Below, piece after piece: positions 1 through 9,380 of a DNA stretch of 30,223 nucleotides; the stretch's first letter is position 1; each line of letters opens with the position of its first letter. Position numbers and translations under genes: made by a program. The notes beneath the pieces are model-generated. The model saw only the letters and a program-made list of their open reading frames with translations. It made no database searches and was not told the DNA's origin. The stretch comes from Prorocentrum cordatum (Eukaryota > Sar > Dinophyceae > Prorocentrales > Prorocentraceae): positions 755,937-786,159 of the forward strand of contig CAUYUJ010019593.1 of the NCBI GenBank assembly GCA_963575745.1, in the 5' to 3' direction.

Positions 1-706
1 TGGAAAGAACAGGAGCGTGCACCGTGCAACGTTCCACGCCTTCCTCGTTGATCAGGGTCATACCATACCCAGCCTTAGACAGCTCAGGGATGACATGCCT
101 ACGACAACTACAATCAATAGACACATTCCCGCAAAAAGAGCCATCGTCAGGGGGTGGTTCGTGCCACGCCTGCCTGGCCTGGACCTGGGAGTCTTCCGAA
201 GCAGGCTTGGGCAGCTCATCACCTGGGTGCGGGAAGAGCCCACGGCAGAACATTGTCATTCAGGGGGTCAGTCGGATCGGCAGCGTCAGCTTCTTCGAAG
301 ATATATTGATCGATCATATCGGCCCGCTCCGAGGAGAAGCACGGGCACTGCCGGAGGCGATGGAACTGCGAGTCACCTAACTGCCCACACATCACACATC
401 GGTCGCCGGCCAATTGATATCCAAGCTCGATCCCTCTACCATGGGTCCAGAGAGCATTACGCACCAGGAAGCGGATCGATCCTTTTAGCTTTGGCCGACC
501 ATCTCTTGGATGCGAGCTGGGCACGAATCGCATCGAAACAGAGCCGATCGAAACAGAGGCCGCGCCTAGCAGAATCATCTCTCTCAGGCTTTCTAAGAAC
601 CGCACCTCTCCAAATCTCTTTTTGAGCAGGGCAACGGAGGTGGGCAGGACTTCGTCGCCGAAGTCCGTCTTCAACGTCACGAACTTTGTCACATCCCATT
701 TCTGGC

Positions 707-829
707 CATCGCTCGAACGTCCAATCTCTGTGTTTTTTTCGGTTTCGTGTGTGTGTGTTTTTGGCCAAATGATCAGGGATGCTCCTCGAGGGTCCTCGCT
801 GAGAGAAAAATGCACACGTCCGAGCGATG
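707..829. mobile_element. Small TIR element (MITE- or introner-like), copy 1
   Basis: A 123-bp block begins CATCGCTCGAACGT and ends ACGTCCGAGCGATG, giving terminal inverted repeats of about 14 bp with one mismatch. The same block, with the same ends and interior (TCGGTTTCG, GAGAAAAATGCACACGT), recurs at 9381-9500. Copy 1 lies inside RT/RNase H pseudogene 1. It adds a multiple of three bases and has no stop in the local host frame (GRVHFSLSED to SSDGQKW), so it is in frame. It has no coding capacity of its own, and I see no convincing target-site duplication. Alternatives are a MITE, an introner-type spliceable insertion, or a segment shared by descent. The repeat itself is seen directly; the mobile nature is inferred. 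Confidence 0.65.
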
Positions 830-1537
830 CCAAGATTTGATCCTTCCCAAAGATAACCCTATAGCTCCAATCGGGCCGCCACTTGACACGCCAGGACGGC
901 AGCAGAACACTGGACGCAGCCTGCCAACCCTCGCGCAGTGCCGGCAACGAGATGGCATGCTCGTACGCGTGGGTCTGGGCGGCCCACTCTTCTTCAGCAC
1001 TTTCGCATACCTAATGACTGGGGCCACCGCTCCAATCCACGTGGGGTCGAAGATCAGGAGGAGGATGGAGGTAATAGAACGACCCGACGCCCCTGGCCGC
1101 CTGATCTTGCCCAACTCAAAGTCCGAGATCCCGTGAACCCCAGCCCCGTACAAGACCCCTGGGAGAGCTCCAGAAACCCAAATGCGCTTTCTATATCTTC
1201 CCAGGCTGCAAGACATGCGGACCAACTTCCTGGTCGTCAGCTTCAGGTACTCCACCCGCAACTTGAATTTCTTACTGCGACATCCTATGCGGCGGGGGCG
1301 GTCAACTGTGTCGTCGATGCCTAGGTTCACTGCACTGTCCGTGACATCCCCCGCCAGTGGCCGTAGACATTTGTGTAGACGGTCTGACACCTCCCCGCTG
1401 GACGTGACAAAGGCTGGCTTCTCGCACGAGGTACTACACTCCATCTCGATGACGATCGCCTGACGCAGCTGGCTAGAAACATACTTGGTAATGCCAACCA
1501 CTTCATCAGTAGTACCCGTGCTAGATACACCACTATT

Positions 1538-1551
1538 GTCTATGATCTATG
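1538..1551. other. 7-bp near-perfect tandem duplication in the RT catalytic motif of pseudogene 1
   Basis: On the plus strand GTCTATG is followed directly by ATCTATG, differing at the first base only. On the coding (minus) strand the frame reads L-G-Q-F-I-D up to this point and stops two codons later, while the next frame resumes with SGVSSTGTTDEVV. One extra 7-bp unit therefore accounts for the frame change at the presumed YxDD position. Confidence 0.7.
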
Positions 1552-1784
1552 AACTGGCCCAGCTGGGTTTGAGGGGGGAAGACTATCTTGTCGAAGCTCT
1601 CCAGGCAATAGACCCGCACAAAAAAGGTAGCCAAGCTGCAACATGCTGCCACCCCTCTAGTGGCGAAATCAGGCCCTGCCACGACACTTAAAAGAGAACT
1701 CAATCTTGCACTGCGGTAGGCCGACATAACCAACCTGAACAGCGGCGCGGAAAACTGGTGCTTGGCGCAGTAGAGCTCCGAGGG

Positions 1785-2470
1785 GCAGGGGGAGAGGGAG
1801 GGAGGAGGAGAGAGGGAGGAGGGGAAAGGGGGAGAGAGTGAGGGATGGAGGGAGGGAGGGAAGAGGAGAAAAGGGAGGAGGGGAGGAGGAGGAGGAGGAG
1901 GAGGAATAACAAAAGGAGGATGAGGAGGAGGAGGAGGAGGAGGAGGAGGAGGAGGAGGAGGAGGCGGGAGAGGAGGAGGAGGCGGGAGGAGGAGGAGGAG
2001 GAGGAGGAGGAGGAGGAGGAGGAAAAGGACGATGACCACCCCCGGCCGACGGTCCTTCGCGGGCTTCTTCTTGGGCGCCATCGAGGGGCGTTCCCCGCGC
2101 TCAGGGCGCGCGGCCCCCCTGTGGCAGCAGCCCCGCTGCAGTGCCCGAGGGGCTCGGACCGAAGCGGGGGGCGGGATGGGAAGGAGGAGGAGGAGGAGGA
2201 GGAGGAGGAGGAGGAGGAGGAGGAGGAGGAGGAGGGGGGGGACAGGGAGGAGAAAGAGGAGGAGGAGGAGGAGGAGGAGGAGGAATAATAAGAAAAATAA
2301 GAATACTAGGATGAGGATGTATATGAGGAGCAGGGAAAAACAGGAGGAGGAGGTGGAGGAGGAGCAGCAGGAGGAGGAGGAGGAGGATGAGGATGAGGAG
2401 GAGGAGAAGGAGGAAGAGGAGAAAGAGGAGAAATATGAGGAGGATGATGATGAGGAGGAAGACCAACGAA
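1785..2470 (+). repeat. GGA (GAG) microsatellite tract with an internal non-repeat island
   Basis: Purine-rich GGA/GAG trinucleotide tract, near perfect at 1885-2025 and 2180-2285 and degenerate elsewhere (GATGAG, GAAGAG). A GC-rich island of unrelated sequence at about 2027-2178 interrupts it. Reading frames through it are Glu/Arg or Leu/Ser/Pro homopolymers and are not credible genes. It directly abuts the 5'-truncated end of RT pseudogene 1. Confidence 0.9.
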
Positions 2471-2590
2471 GCAATGCTCAGCGACAGGGAAGTCGCGCGA
2501 GGGGCCCTAATCCGAGGAGGAGGGGAACGCGGCAGCGGAGGCCAAGTCACAGGGCCGTTCTGGGCGTTATGGCTGTTTGTAGCCACGGCC

Positions 2591-2606
2591 GGGGGGGGGG
2601 GGGGGG
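2591..2606 (+). repeat. G16 homopolymer
   Basis: Sixteen consecutive G bases in a GC-rich stretch (2475-2800) in which I recognise nothing else. Such runs can form G-quadruplexes and are prone to sequencing length error. Confidence 0.8.
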
Positions 2607-2816
2607 CGGCGCGCGGTCGCGCGGGGCATCGCCCTCCCTCCCCCCGACAACGACGGGCCCACCCCAGGCTCCACCACGGGCGCCCAGCCTCTCCAAGAAG
2701 TCTCCCCCATGGGCGAACCACCTCCGAAGCTCCACCACTACCCTCGGAGCGCTGGAAGAGCTGGCCCCTGCCACCACTCGAGCAGCGACCTCTTGAGCAT
2801 CACTTAGGTGCGCTGC

Positions 2817-3135
2817 TTCGCGGGTGGTCTCTGACGTGCCTTTATGAGAAGATGCAGGCTTCTGGACACACGCGAGATGACATCCTCACCCTTGGGCGTC
2901 GGTTCGGGGGATGAAAGGCTCAAGCAAATTAGCAGATTGGACAGCTGCGTGCGCACCACACGCGGAGCAACACAATACCCTCATCTGAAACTGGCGGGAC
3001 TGATGGGCCAACTGGCCTCGCAACCGTCTCCCCCCCGCCTCCAACACCAGAGCCTTTCCGAGCCGACGAGTGCCCTCCCCCTCGAGGCGTCCAGTGGCGG
3101 GCGGTTTTGTCAGGACACTGGGACTGGATGTAATA
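2817..3135 (+). pseudogene. Unidentified coding-like fragment with in-frame stops
   Basis: One plus-strand frame reads YEKMQASGHTRDDILTLGRR, then a stop at 2912-2914, then KAQAN, another stop, then QIGQLRAHHTRSNTIPSS followed by a Pro-rich linker (VSPPPPTPEPFRADE). A short helical-looking segment followed by a proline-rich tail is more protein-like than the flanking GC-rich noise. I do not recognise the family. The two stops mean it is a relic, an alternative splice region or chance. No start or end can be assigned. Confidence 0.25.
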
Positions 3136-3429
3136 GCTAACACACCTGTCGGGTAACAAGTTTAGGCGTGCCACAAGTTTCTACTTCCCACATGCTTGAT
3201 TGACCTCTGCTTTGCTATTTTGAACAACTGAAAATGGTGGCGGCTCTTTCTACTGCGGTCATTACAAAGGGAAGGGGATGGGGAACGGGCGACCATGCGT
3301 GGAAACCATCTTGGGCGGTTGGTACTGGTATCCCACCCCTCCCGCCCTTCCCTCCCATTCCCCCTACTAGTAGCTATGCTGGCGCACAGCCCAGACGTAT
3401 GTGAAGTAGCACGCTGTCTCTTTTTCGTT

Positions 3430-3570
3430 AGAAGAGCATTTGATGTCAGAGGGGCATGCTGCAAATGCAAACATGATGGCTCACCATTGGCTGCGCGACG
3501 GAGACATCAATGCACATCTCGAGGCCAAACGGGCTGGACATTTCTACGGGACTGCCGTGCAACAAGGCGC
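3430..3570 (+). other. Unidentified coding-like scrap
   Basis: A plus-strand frame ending at the TGA near 3580 reads MMAHHWLRDGDINAHLEAKR then AGHFYGTAVQQGAANA. It has amphipathic, protein-like composition but no recognised family and no intact gene context. The rest of 3136-3690 shows no feature I can support. Chance is a serious alternative. Confidence 0.2.
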
Positions 3571-3699
3571 TGCCAACGCATGAGAGGTCTCCATTGCCTG
3601 TGCTAGGTGCTTCCCAAGCACCTGCTCTGCTGCCGAACGGAACGAAAATGAGAATTGTAGCGCTGTGCAACCTGCTACTCGCGAACCGTGCAAGAGGAG

Positions 3700-4080
3700 G
3701 TCTTGGCCCGTTACGCGTGGTGGCTAAGTTTTCTCAAAGGCGTTCCCATGGGGCCACCACCGCGCCACTTCTGCGGACACGTCGCACATGATGAGCGCTG
3801 GCGCGATAGGAGGGTTTGCAAGGCAAGCAACGGGTTCATCATTCCGTGGTTGCTGTATTGAAGAATCTCCTCCAGAAGAGAAGGGTGCTCATATGCCTTG
3901 GTTCGTTCGTAGAACTCCAGAATTTCCCGACATCTTTCCAAAGCCTGACAACAACGCCCGTTGACTTCGCTGCTGCTGTGTGCAAGCCTGCCCTCTCATA
4001 CGAGACCCTCAAGCATTGCGCAATTTCGCAATATTCATCTACCGTGATCTGGGTATTTCCAGGTTCTCTGCTTGCCTTTC
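3700..4080 (-). pseudogene. Unidentified coding-like fragment, two frames
   Basis: On the minus strand one frame reads VDEYCEIAQCLRVSYERAG then LHTAAAKSTGVVVRLW. An overlapping frame continues as QALERCREILEFYERTKAYE, then HPSLLEEILQYSNHGMMNPL and LALQTLLSRQ. The second stretch is rich in Leu/Glu heptad-like spacing and looks like real helical protein. Together they suggest an old gene fragment with one frameshift near 3950. I do not recognise it and find no partner domain on either side. Confidence 0.3.
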
Positions 4081-4084
4081 TTGT

Positions 4085-4730
4085 CGTCCAACCTACACTG
4101 ATTGCTCTGTCACTGTTGCGCTCTGTTATATGCAGCCTTCAGTCAGCTGAGGCTACCTCTGCAACCCAAACCTGCCCTTCAGATAGGGGCGCGTGCCCGC
4201 CTGCTTCCCCTCTGGGTCTCCCCCTTCGCCTTGGATTCGACGTTGTGCGTGGGACTTTTGAAGATGCGACCAGCGCACAGCCAGTCTGCGCTTCGTAGAT
4301 GCCCCTCTGGGGTGCACCCGTACGCGTGTCTGGTGGCTGGGTGTTGGTTGTCCTGACCTGCATGGCAGGCTCGGGATCTCCGGGATGCCCTTCGCACGGG
4401 GCATCAATCGCGCAGGTCTTCGGTTCCTGGTGCGCGGCGTCGCGCGGCACGGTTCTCCCTCCCTTGTCGTGGTTCGCCCCCAGGCGGGTCTCCCCTCCGC
4501 TGCGGCTGCCCTGTGCGATTGTCTGAGTGCACTGGCTCCCCCGCACCGGCGCCAGCGCGCTCAGAGCAGCCCCGCCCCGGCGCGTCGCGTGCGCGCCACG
4601 CCTCTCGAGCAGACTTCCTCTTCGCGGGTCGCCCCCCGTCGCACTCCTGTGGTGCTGCCACCGCTTCTCCCCCAGCCCGCCCAGAGTCCAGTCCCTGGCC
4701 ACGCATCGCATGTGTCGGCAGTTGCTCTGG
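4085..4730. other. Stretch without a recognisable feature
   Basis: GC-rich unique sequence. Several frames are open on both strands, but their translations are Arg/Ala/Pro-rich with no recognisable domain. This is the pattern expected from composition alone. Confidence 0.5.

Positions 4731-4758
<28 letters not shown>
4731..4758. repeat. (CT)14 microsatellite
   Basis: Uninterrupted CT dinucleotide run. The following stretch to about 5150 is pyrimidine-rich (CTCC and TTCC runs at 5030-5100) with no gene seen. Confidence 0.9.
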
Positions 4759-4762
<4 letters not shown>

Positions 4763-5159
4763 ATCCCTTTCAGGCGCCTGCCGCCTCCTGCATGCTCTTC
4801 TCGAGGCCGCAGTGGCGCCTAGTATCGACCACCCCAATGCGTTTGTGATTCCTGCCTTTGGCGTCGTTGCTACTTCGCCTCGTCGGGCTCTCGCCCCCAT
4901 GCTCCTCTCTCTCTTGCACTGCCAGTGGCGGTGGCTCTACGCCCCTTCGGCCAGTGCCGCGCGCCCACACACCATCGAGCACGCACCTAGCGAAGCCGCG
5001 CGTCGCATCATCAACCTCACACCCTTTCGTTTACTCTTCCTCCTTCTTCTCCATCCTCCTCCTTCCTACCTCCCCTCTCCTTCTCCCCTCCTCCTTCACC
5101 TCCCACCCGACCCCTGGGCCACCCCGGCGGGCCGAGCACCGACCGCCCCTGACCTGACA

Positions 5160-5600
5160 TGCACCCGCGCCCGGAAAAGGTCCCCCCCCCCCCTCGATAC
5201 GGCCCATGGTGGCTCCAAGAGGCCCTCCAGGAGGGCCCGACTTTGCCTGAATCGTGTATCTCCCCTGGTCTCGCCGTTTGTGACTTCCGACGGCTCGAGA
5301 CGACCCCAGATGCGCCCCAGAAGCTCCCCAGGGGGCCAAGAGACGGGTCAAGAAGGACCCAAGATGACCCCAAAGACGTCCAACACGGCCGGAAAACGTC
5401 TCAAGAGGGCCACAAGACGGCCCATTGAGACCCCCAAGACGGCCTCCGAAGACCAACAAGCCTCTTAGGCCCCGAGATGCCCCGAAGAGGCCAGCAAGAG
5501 GACCCAGGAGGCCTCCAAGAGGTCTCCAAGGTGCTCCCAACAAGCCCCTAAGAGGTCCCAGGAGGGCCCCAAGAGGCCTCACCTTCCTCTTCCTCCTCCT
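5160..5600. repeat. Degenerate short repeat, CCAAGAGGCCC type
   Basis: The phrases CCAAGAGG, CCCAAGA and GGCCTCCAAG recur every 10-15 bases with heavy divergence. On the minus strand this gives a low-complexity GPLGGLLGxxW-like translation. The same style of repeat returns at 5940-6310, 7380-7640, around 9310-9345, 9515-9590 and 21860-21960, so it is a family-wide background in this genome. It is not a gene. Confidence 0.65.
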
Positions 5601-5940
5601 CCACCTCCTCCTCCATCGCCTCCTCCAGGTCCTCCTTCTTTAATTCACTATCCTCTCTCTTTCTTTCCCAAGTGTTTCCCCCATGGGTTTCCACAACGGC
5701 TGGAGGAATAGTCCAACCTTCGATCGTTAGGCTACGTGGGCGTTTCCAGAAAGGCAGGGGGTGGCGGTGATTCGCCAGAAGCGTCTTCGATCTGCCGCCC
5801 CCGCTGCTTGTGAAGGGGCGCGCGGTACGCTGAGTCTTGACTGGCCATGCGGACCTTTCCGAAAGGTTCCCAGTGGCCTCTGGCACAACCCACTGGCAAC
5901 CAGGAAGAACCAGCAAGTGTCGGAGGCAAGGGCTCTTCCT
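5601..5940. other. Stretch without a recognisable feature between degenerate repeats
   Basis: Begins with a short CTCCTC pyrimidine tract (5585-5640), followed by unique sequence. No domain is recognised in any frame. Confidence 0.5.
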
Positions 5941-6310
5941 GCCCGAGAAAACTTCAAGAGTGCCTCCAAGATGGCCTCCCATACGCCTCGAAGACCTCTA
6001 AGATGGCCCGCCAAAGGCCTCCAAGTTCGCCCAAGATTCCTCCAAGACTGCTCGATATAACCTCAACATTGCCTGAGACGGCCCAAGAGTCCAAGAGGCC
6101 TCCAATATGCCCTCCAGGAGGGCCTGAGGAGCCCTGAACCACAAAGCTTACCAATGTTGTTCCAAAGATTTTCGTGCTCTCGCGCTTTCGGGCCTCTGGC
6201 AGCCGGAGACGGCCCAGGGGCCTACAGGACTGTCCCCACGACGGCTCAATAAGCCCCCGAGAGCGCCCAAAGACGGGCCAAGAGGCTCTCAAGACGGCCC
6301 CCGGATGGCC
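5940..6310. repeat. Degenerate short repeat, CCAAGATGGCC type
   Basis: Second block of the AAGATGGCC / CCAAGAGGCC family, running directly into the ~108-bp minisatellite that follows. Confidence 0.6.
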
Positions 6311-7260
6311 CGCCCCCCATTCCAAATCAACAAGCTGCACGCGTCGTCAATTCCCAATCATCAATGTTGCACAAATTCGAAAAACGAGCCTGGCCCGACA
6401 AAACGAGAAAGGGTGCACAAGTTGTCTGTTCCCATGGAAACAAAACTGCAAAAGGCGTCAATTCGAATTCAAAAAATCTGCACAAGTTCGACAACCGAGC
6501 CCAGCCCGAGACAACGAAAAAGGTTGCACATCTTGTCTGTTTCAAATCAAGAAATCGGCACAAGTATTCAACAAGGTTGCACACATTCGCAAATCGAGCC
6601 CGAGCCGGCAGATCGACAAAGGTGGCACAACTCGTCGGTTCCCAGTCGGGAAGTTGCACAGGGTGCTAGTTCTTACTCAGAAAAGTTGCGCAGGTTCGAA
6701 TACCGAGCCCACCCCGACAAAACGAAACATGTTGCACACCTCGTGGATTCCCAATCATAAGCGGCTACACAAGTCGTCAACTCTCGACCCGACAGAACGA
6801 AAAAGGTTGCACAACTCGTCGGGTCCCAATCAAAAGCGCTGCACAAGTCGTGAGTTATCACTCAAGAAAATTGCACAAATTTGGAAAACGAGCCCGAACC
6901 GACAAAACGAGAAAGGTTGCACAACTCGTCGAGGTGCAACGAGAAGAAGGTGCACAAATCTTAGTTCTCATTCAAAAAGGTTGCACAAGTTCGAGAACCG
7001 AAACCAAACTGAGAAAACGAAGAAGGTTGCACAATTCTTTGGTTTCCGATCAGAAGAAGCAGCACAAGTTGTCAATTCTGTTCCAACAAGGTTGCGCAAG
7101 TTTGAAAAGCGAGCCCGGTGCGACAAAACGAACAAGGTTGCACAACTCGTCGGTTCCCAATCACAGTCGCTGCACACGTCGTCACTTCTTTTCAAAAAGA
7201 TCGCACATGTTCGAAATCCGAGCCCGATCCGACAAAACAGAAAACATGCGCGCTTTCGAG
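6305..7260 (+). repeat. ~108-bp minisatellite (array E), about nine degenerate units
   Basis: Landmarks recur in fixed order: AAGGTTGCACAACTCGTCGG, TTCCCAATCA, GCACAAGT, a second GTTGCACAA, then CGAGCCC and GACAAAACGAAAAAG. The AAGG(T/G)TGCACA landmark falls near 6411, 6519, 6627, 6729, 6804, 6915, 7023 and 7134, so the period is about 102-111 with one shortened unit (about 75). Units lack stops in several frames, so a 394-codon frame (6174-7358) and two shorter ones run through the array. Their translations are 36-residue Lys/Arg/Cys-rich repeats (KRLHNSS, KVAQLVGSQS) without a known fold. I treat it as tandem DNA, while noting the frame is the longest on the plus strand. Confidence 0.8.
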
Positions 7261-7379
7261 AAACCCTCCGCTCCATACACGATCAACGGTTGATCTCATT
7301 GGCATGTATAAGTTCCAACTTCGACCGTCTGGGTAATAAGTCTAGGTTCGTATATTGACAACTGATTCTCAACATCCCA

Positions 7380-7640
7380 GGGCTAAGGTTTTACAAGATG
7401 GCCCCAATGTGGCCTACAAAGGCCCCAGGATGCCACCAGGCTCGCCAATGCCCCAAGGAAGTCCCAAAATGCCCCCGGGACGTCCCAAGTTAGCCCGCAG
7501 AGGTCGCAAGATACCCCTAGGCTTGCCCAAAGGTAGTTCGCAGAGGCCCTAATGTGCTCCCGAGCTGCCCAAAGATGGCTCCAAAGGGCCCCACGAACGC
7601 CCCAAAAGGGCCCCCGCAAGATGGCTCAACCTGGAGGGCT
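7380..7640. repeat. Degenerate short repeat, CCCAAGATGGC type
   Basis: Third block of the AAGATGGCCCC / CCCAAAG family, on the far side of minisatellite E. The minisatellite is thus sandwiched between two blocks of the same background repeat. Confidence 0.55.
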
Positions 7641-7707
7641 GGCGGGGAAGGGGGCAGTCATTCAGATGCAGAGAGAAAGTCAGATAACCTGAACAAGAAA
7701 AAAGAGT

Positions 7708-7721
7708 GTGAGAGAGAGGGG

Positions 7722-7756
<35 letters not shown>

Positions 7757-8050
7757 AAACAAACAACATAGCCTTTAAGTCAAAGGAAACGGTAACGAAC
7801 ACATATGCATGAAGACCACAATGTCGATAACGACTGTGTGAGAGAGGGGAGAAGAACACGAACGCGAACATAGACACAGCAGGAATTCAGTCGTAAACTG
7901 ATTTAGGCAGCAACATAGCTAATGGGAACTATATGTATAGATGTATGGTCCACCTGTTGTATTACACATATCTAATACAATAGAGGAGAGAAAGAGGGAG
8001 AGAGAGAGAGAGATAAAAACAGAGAGAGAGAGAGAGAAAGAAAGAGAAAC

Positions 8051-8099
<49 letters not shown>

Positions 8100-8155
8100 G
8101 AGAGAAGGATAGCGATCAGAGAAAGAGCAGAGAGATAGAGAGACAGAGAGACGAG
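7708..8155. repeat. (GA)n microsatellites in two blocks
   Basis: GA-rich runs lie at about 7708-7762 and 7983-8155, the second with AGAAAG, GAAAC and GATAG variants. About 220 bp of unique AT-richer sequence lies between them (7763-7982), in which I see no feature. Confidence 0.9.
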
Positions 8156-8159
8156 TGAC

Positions 8160-9000
8160 ATTAGAAACAAAACAACGAACACTTCAACCGCATACACATG
8201 GCTGTGACTATAGATGCGGATTAACAGGGAGAAGCGAGGGCATGCAGACGCGCGCCTGGCGGAGCTAGTGAGAAAGGCAGCGCAAGACGTGCAGGAAAGC
8301 ACAACGACATCAAACCGACACAAAGGGAATGCGGATGGGCAGCGGGAGCGATGCAGCAAATCGGGATACGGCCCTGGCCTGCGATGCATGTCGGGGCACG
8401 CTCCGCCCTCCCACAAGTTCGCCGGAACGACAGTATGATGACGCCACATGTGCCTTCAAGACGTGTCAGCGACCCGAAGTCATGCCGTGACCCCCCCCCC
8501 AGAAAGCACTCCACGCGACAAGGTTCGATGGGTGCCTGATGTCGGGGGCGGCCAAGAGGGGGCGTCCAAGAGGGGGGTGTGCAGATCATGGCCGGCGGCA
8601 TGTGCGCGGCCCAGGGACGTAATGAAATAAGAAGAGGCGCCATGAAATCTGGGGAGATATCATGGCCCCCGCCATGATATCCACCCCCCCTAGACATCAC
8701 CCCCCTCGTTGCCGCCCCCGATGATGGAGGACTTTGGTCATCCAGGGCAAGACGATGTGAGAGGGCAGACGCAGAGACACGTGCCACAATCTGGGAGGTC
8801 TATACAAAGGAGACTCCCAAGGACGCGACAACGGATGCGTCAAACAAAATTCAAACGATAAAAAGGCACGCGCCGATGCGTATGGAAAGCTGTATTAGGA
8901 GCCGCGCTTCGCGGGTCTACAGTGTGCTTTGAAACACGTCGTGGGGAGAATGGCACAATCCTTTGATACAGACTTGCTTGTTTGGGTAATGCCATCGAGC
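8160..9000. other. Unassigned stretch containing one strong hairpin
   Basis: Apart from the hairpin at 8656-8681 I recognise nothing. Translations on both strands (for example the long minus frame 8221-8787) lack any domain. Confidence 0.45.
8656..8681. repeat. Perfect 11-bp inverted repeat (hairpin)
   Basis: GATATCATGGC, a CCCC spacer, then GCCATGATATC: a perfect 11-bp stem with a 4-base loop. G-rich (GGGG) and C-rich (CCCCCC) flanks lie just outside. There is no flanking gene from which to infer a role. Confidence 0.7.
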
Positions 9001-9002
9001 TA

Positions 9003-9165
9003 ACACTTTAACGTGCATTCCAGCAACATACCCGATCGAAACGGCCGGTCAAAATGAATACGCCCTCCCTGCAAGCTCTCAATAAAACGGATGGTGATGT
9101 CGTGCAGCACGGAAGTGGCCGCTACTGCTGAGAAGGCCTGCCACCATGCTTGCGCGACCGGTGAA
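9003..9165 (-). pseudogene. Unidentified coding-like fragment
   Basis: A minus-strand frame between stops reads HSPVAQAWWQAFSAVAATSV, then LHDITIRFIESLQGGRIHFD and RPFRSGMLLECTLKC before a stop. Composition and hydrophobic spacing look protein-like, but I do not recognise the family. No start or partner exon is visible. It could be a scrap of another retroelement polyprotein or an exon relic. Confidence 0.25.
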
Positions 9166-9380
9166 TGTCAGGACCCTATTAGTTTCTGAATCGTCCTGTA
9201 GGACTTCTGTAGCTTCCCAGGGGCGACCCCTCCCCTGCACGAGGCGCACGTACCCTTACAAACTGCGCCACCCCTCCCCCCACAGGTATGATTCCCGGCG
9301 CCCTTGTAGATCTCTGGACGGCTCCAAGACGGCCGAAGACTGCCCCAAGAGGATGCAAGTGCCAAAACCTTACTCCTCGC

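Larger units (their letters stand above)
1..1780 (-). pseudogene. Non-LTR-type reverse transcriptase / RNase H pseudogene 1, truncated at both ends
   Basis: Decayed retrotransposon polyprotein read on the minus strand. From 1780 to 1545 one frame gives RT palm-like sequence (LFRLVMSAYRSARL, then a GVAACCSLATFFVRVY segment) and reaches an F-I-D that fits the YxDD catalytic position; the frame is lost there. From about 1537 to 950 a second frame gives the post-catalytic region (GTTDEVV, NLGID, a basic stretch, then GALPGVLYGAGVHG). From about 947 to 235 a third frame holds a CxxC-x8-H-x4-C patch (CVMCGQLGDSQFHRLRQC), as found between RT and RNase H in such elements. From about 235 to the window edge a further frame reads LFPHPGDELPKP, then DDGS and PELSKAGYGM, which fit the first strand of RNase H. 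At least three frame changes make it non-functional. It parallels the copy at 13415-15305. The domain assignment is by motif recognition. Confidence 0.8.

Noticed and set aside
1845-2796. Glu/Arg-rich, Leu-rich or Pro-rich ORFs over the GGA tracts (also 10166-10873, 15111-15677)
   Set aside because: They are translations of a trinucleotide microsatellite in all six frames.
5031-5582. Minus-strand GPLGGLLG-rich ORF as a glycine/leucine-rich protein
   Set aside because: It is the translation of the degenerate CCAAGAGGCC short repeat, which recurs in several unrelated places.
8221-8787. 188-codon minus-strand ORF
   Set aside because: No domain, biased Pro/Ser/Ala content typical of GC-rich non-coding DNA, and a perfect hairpin inside it.
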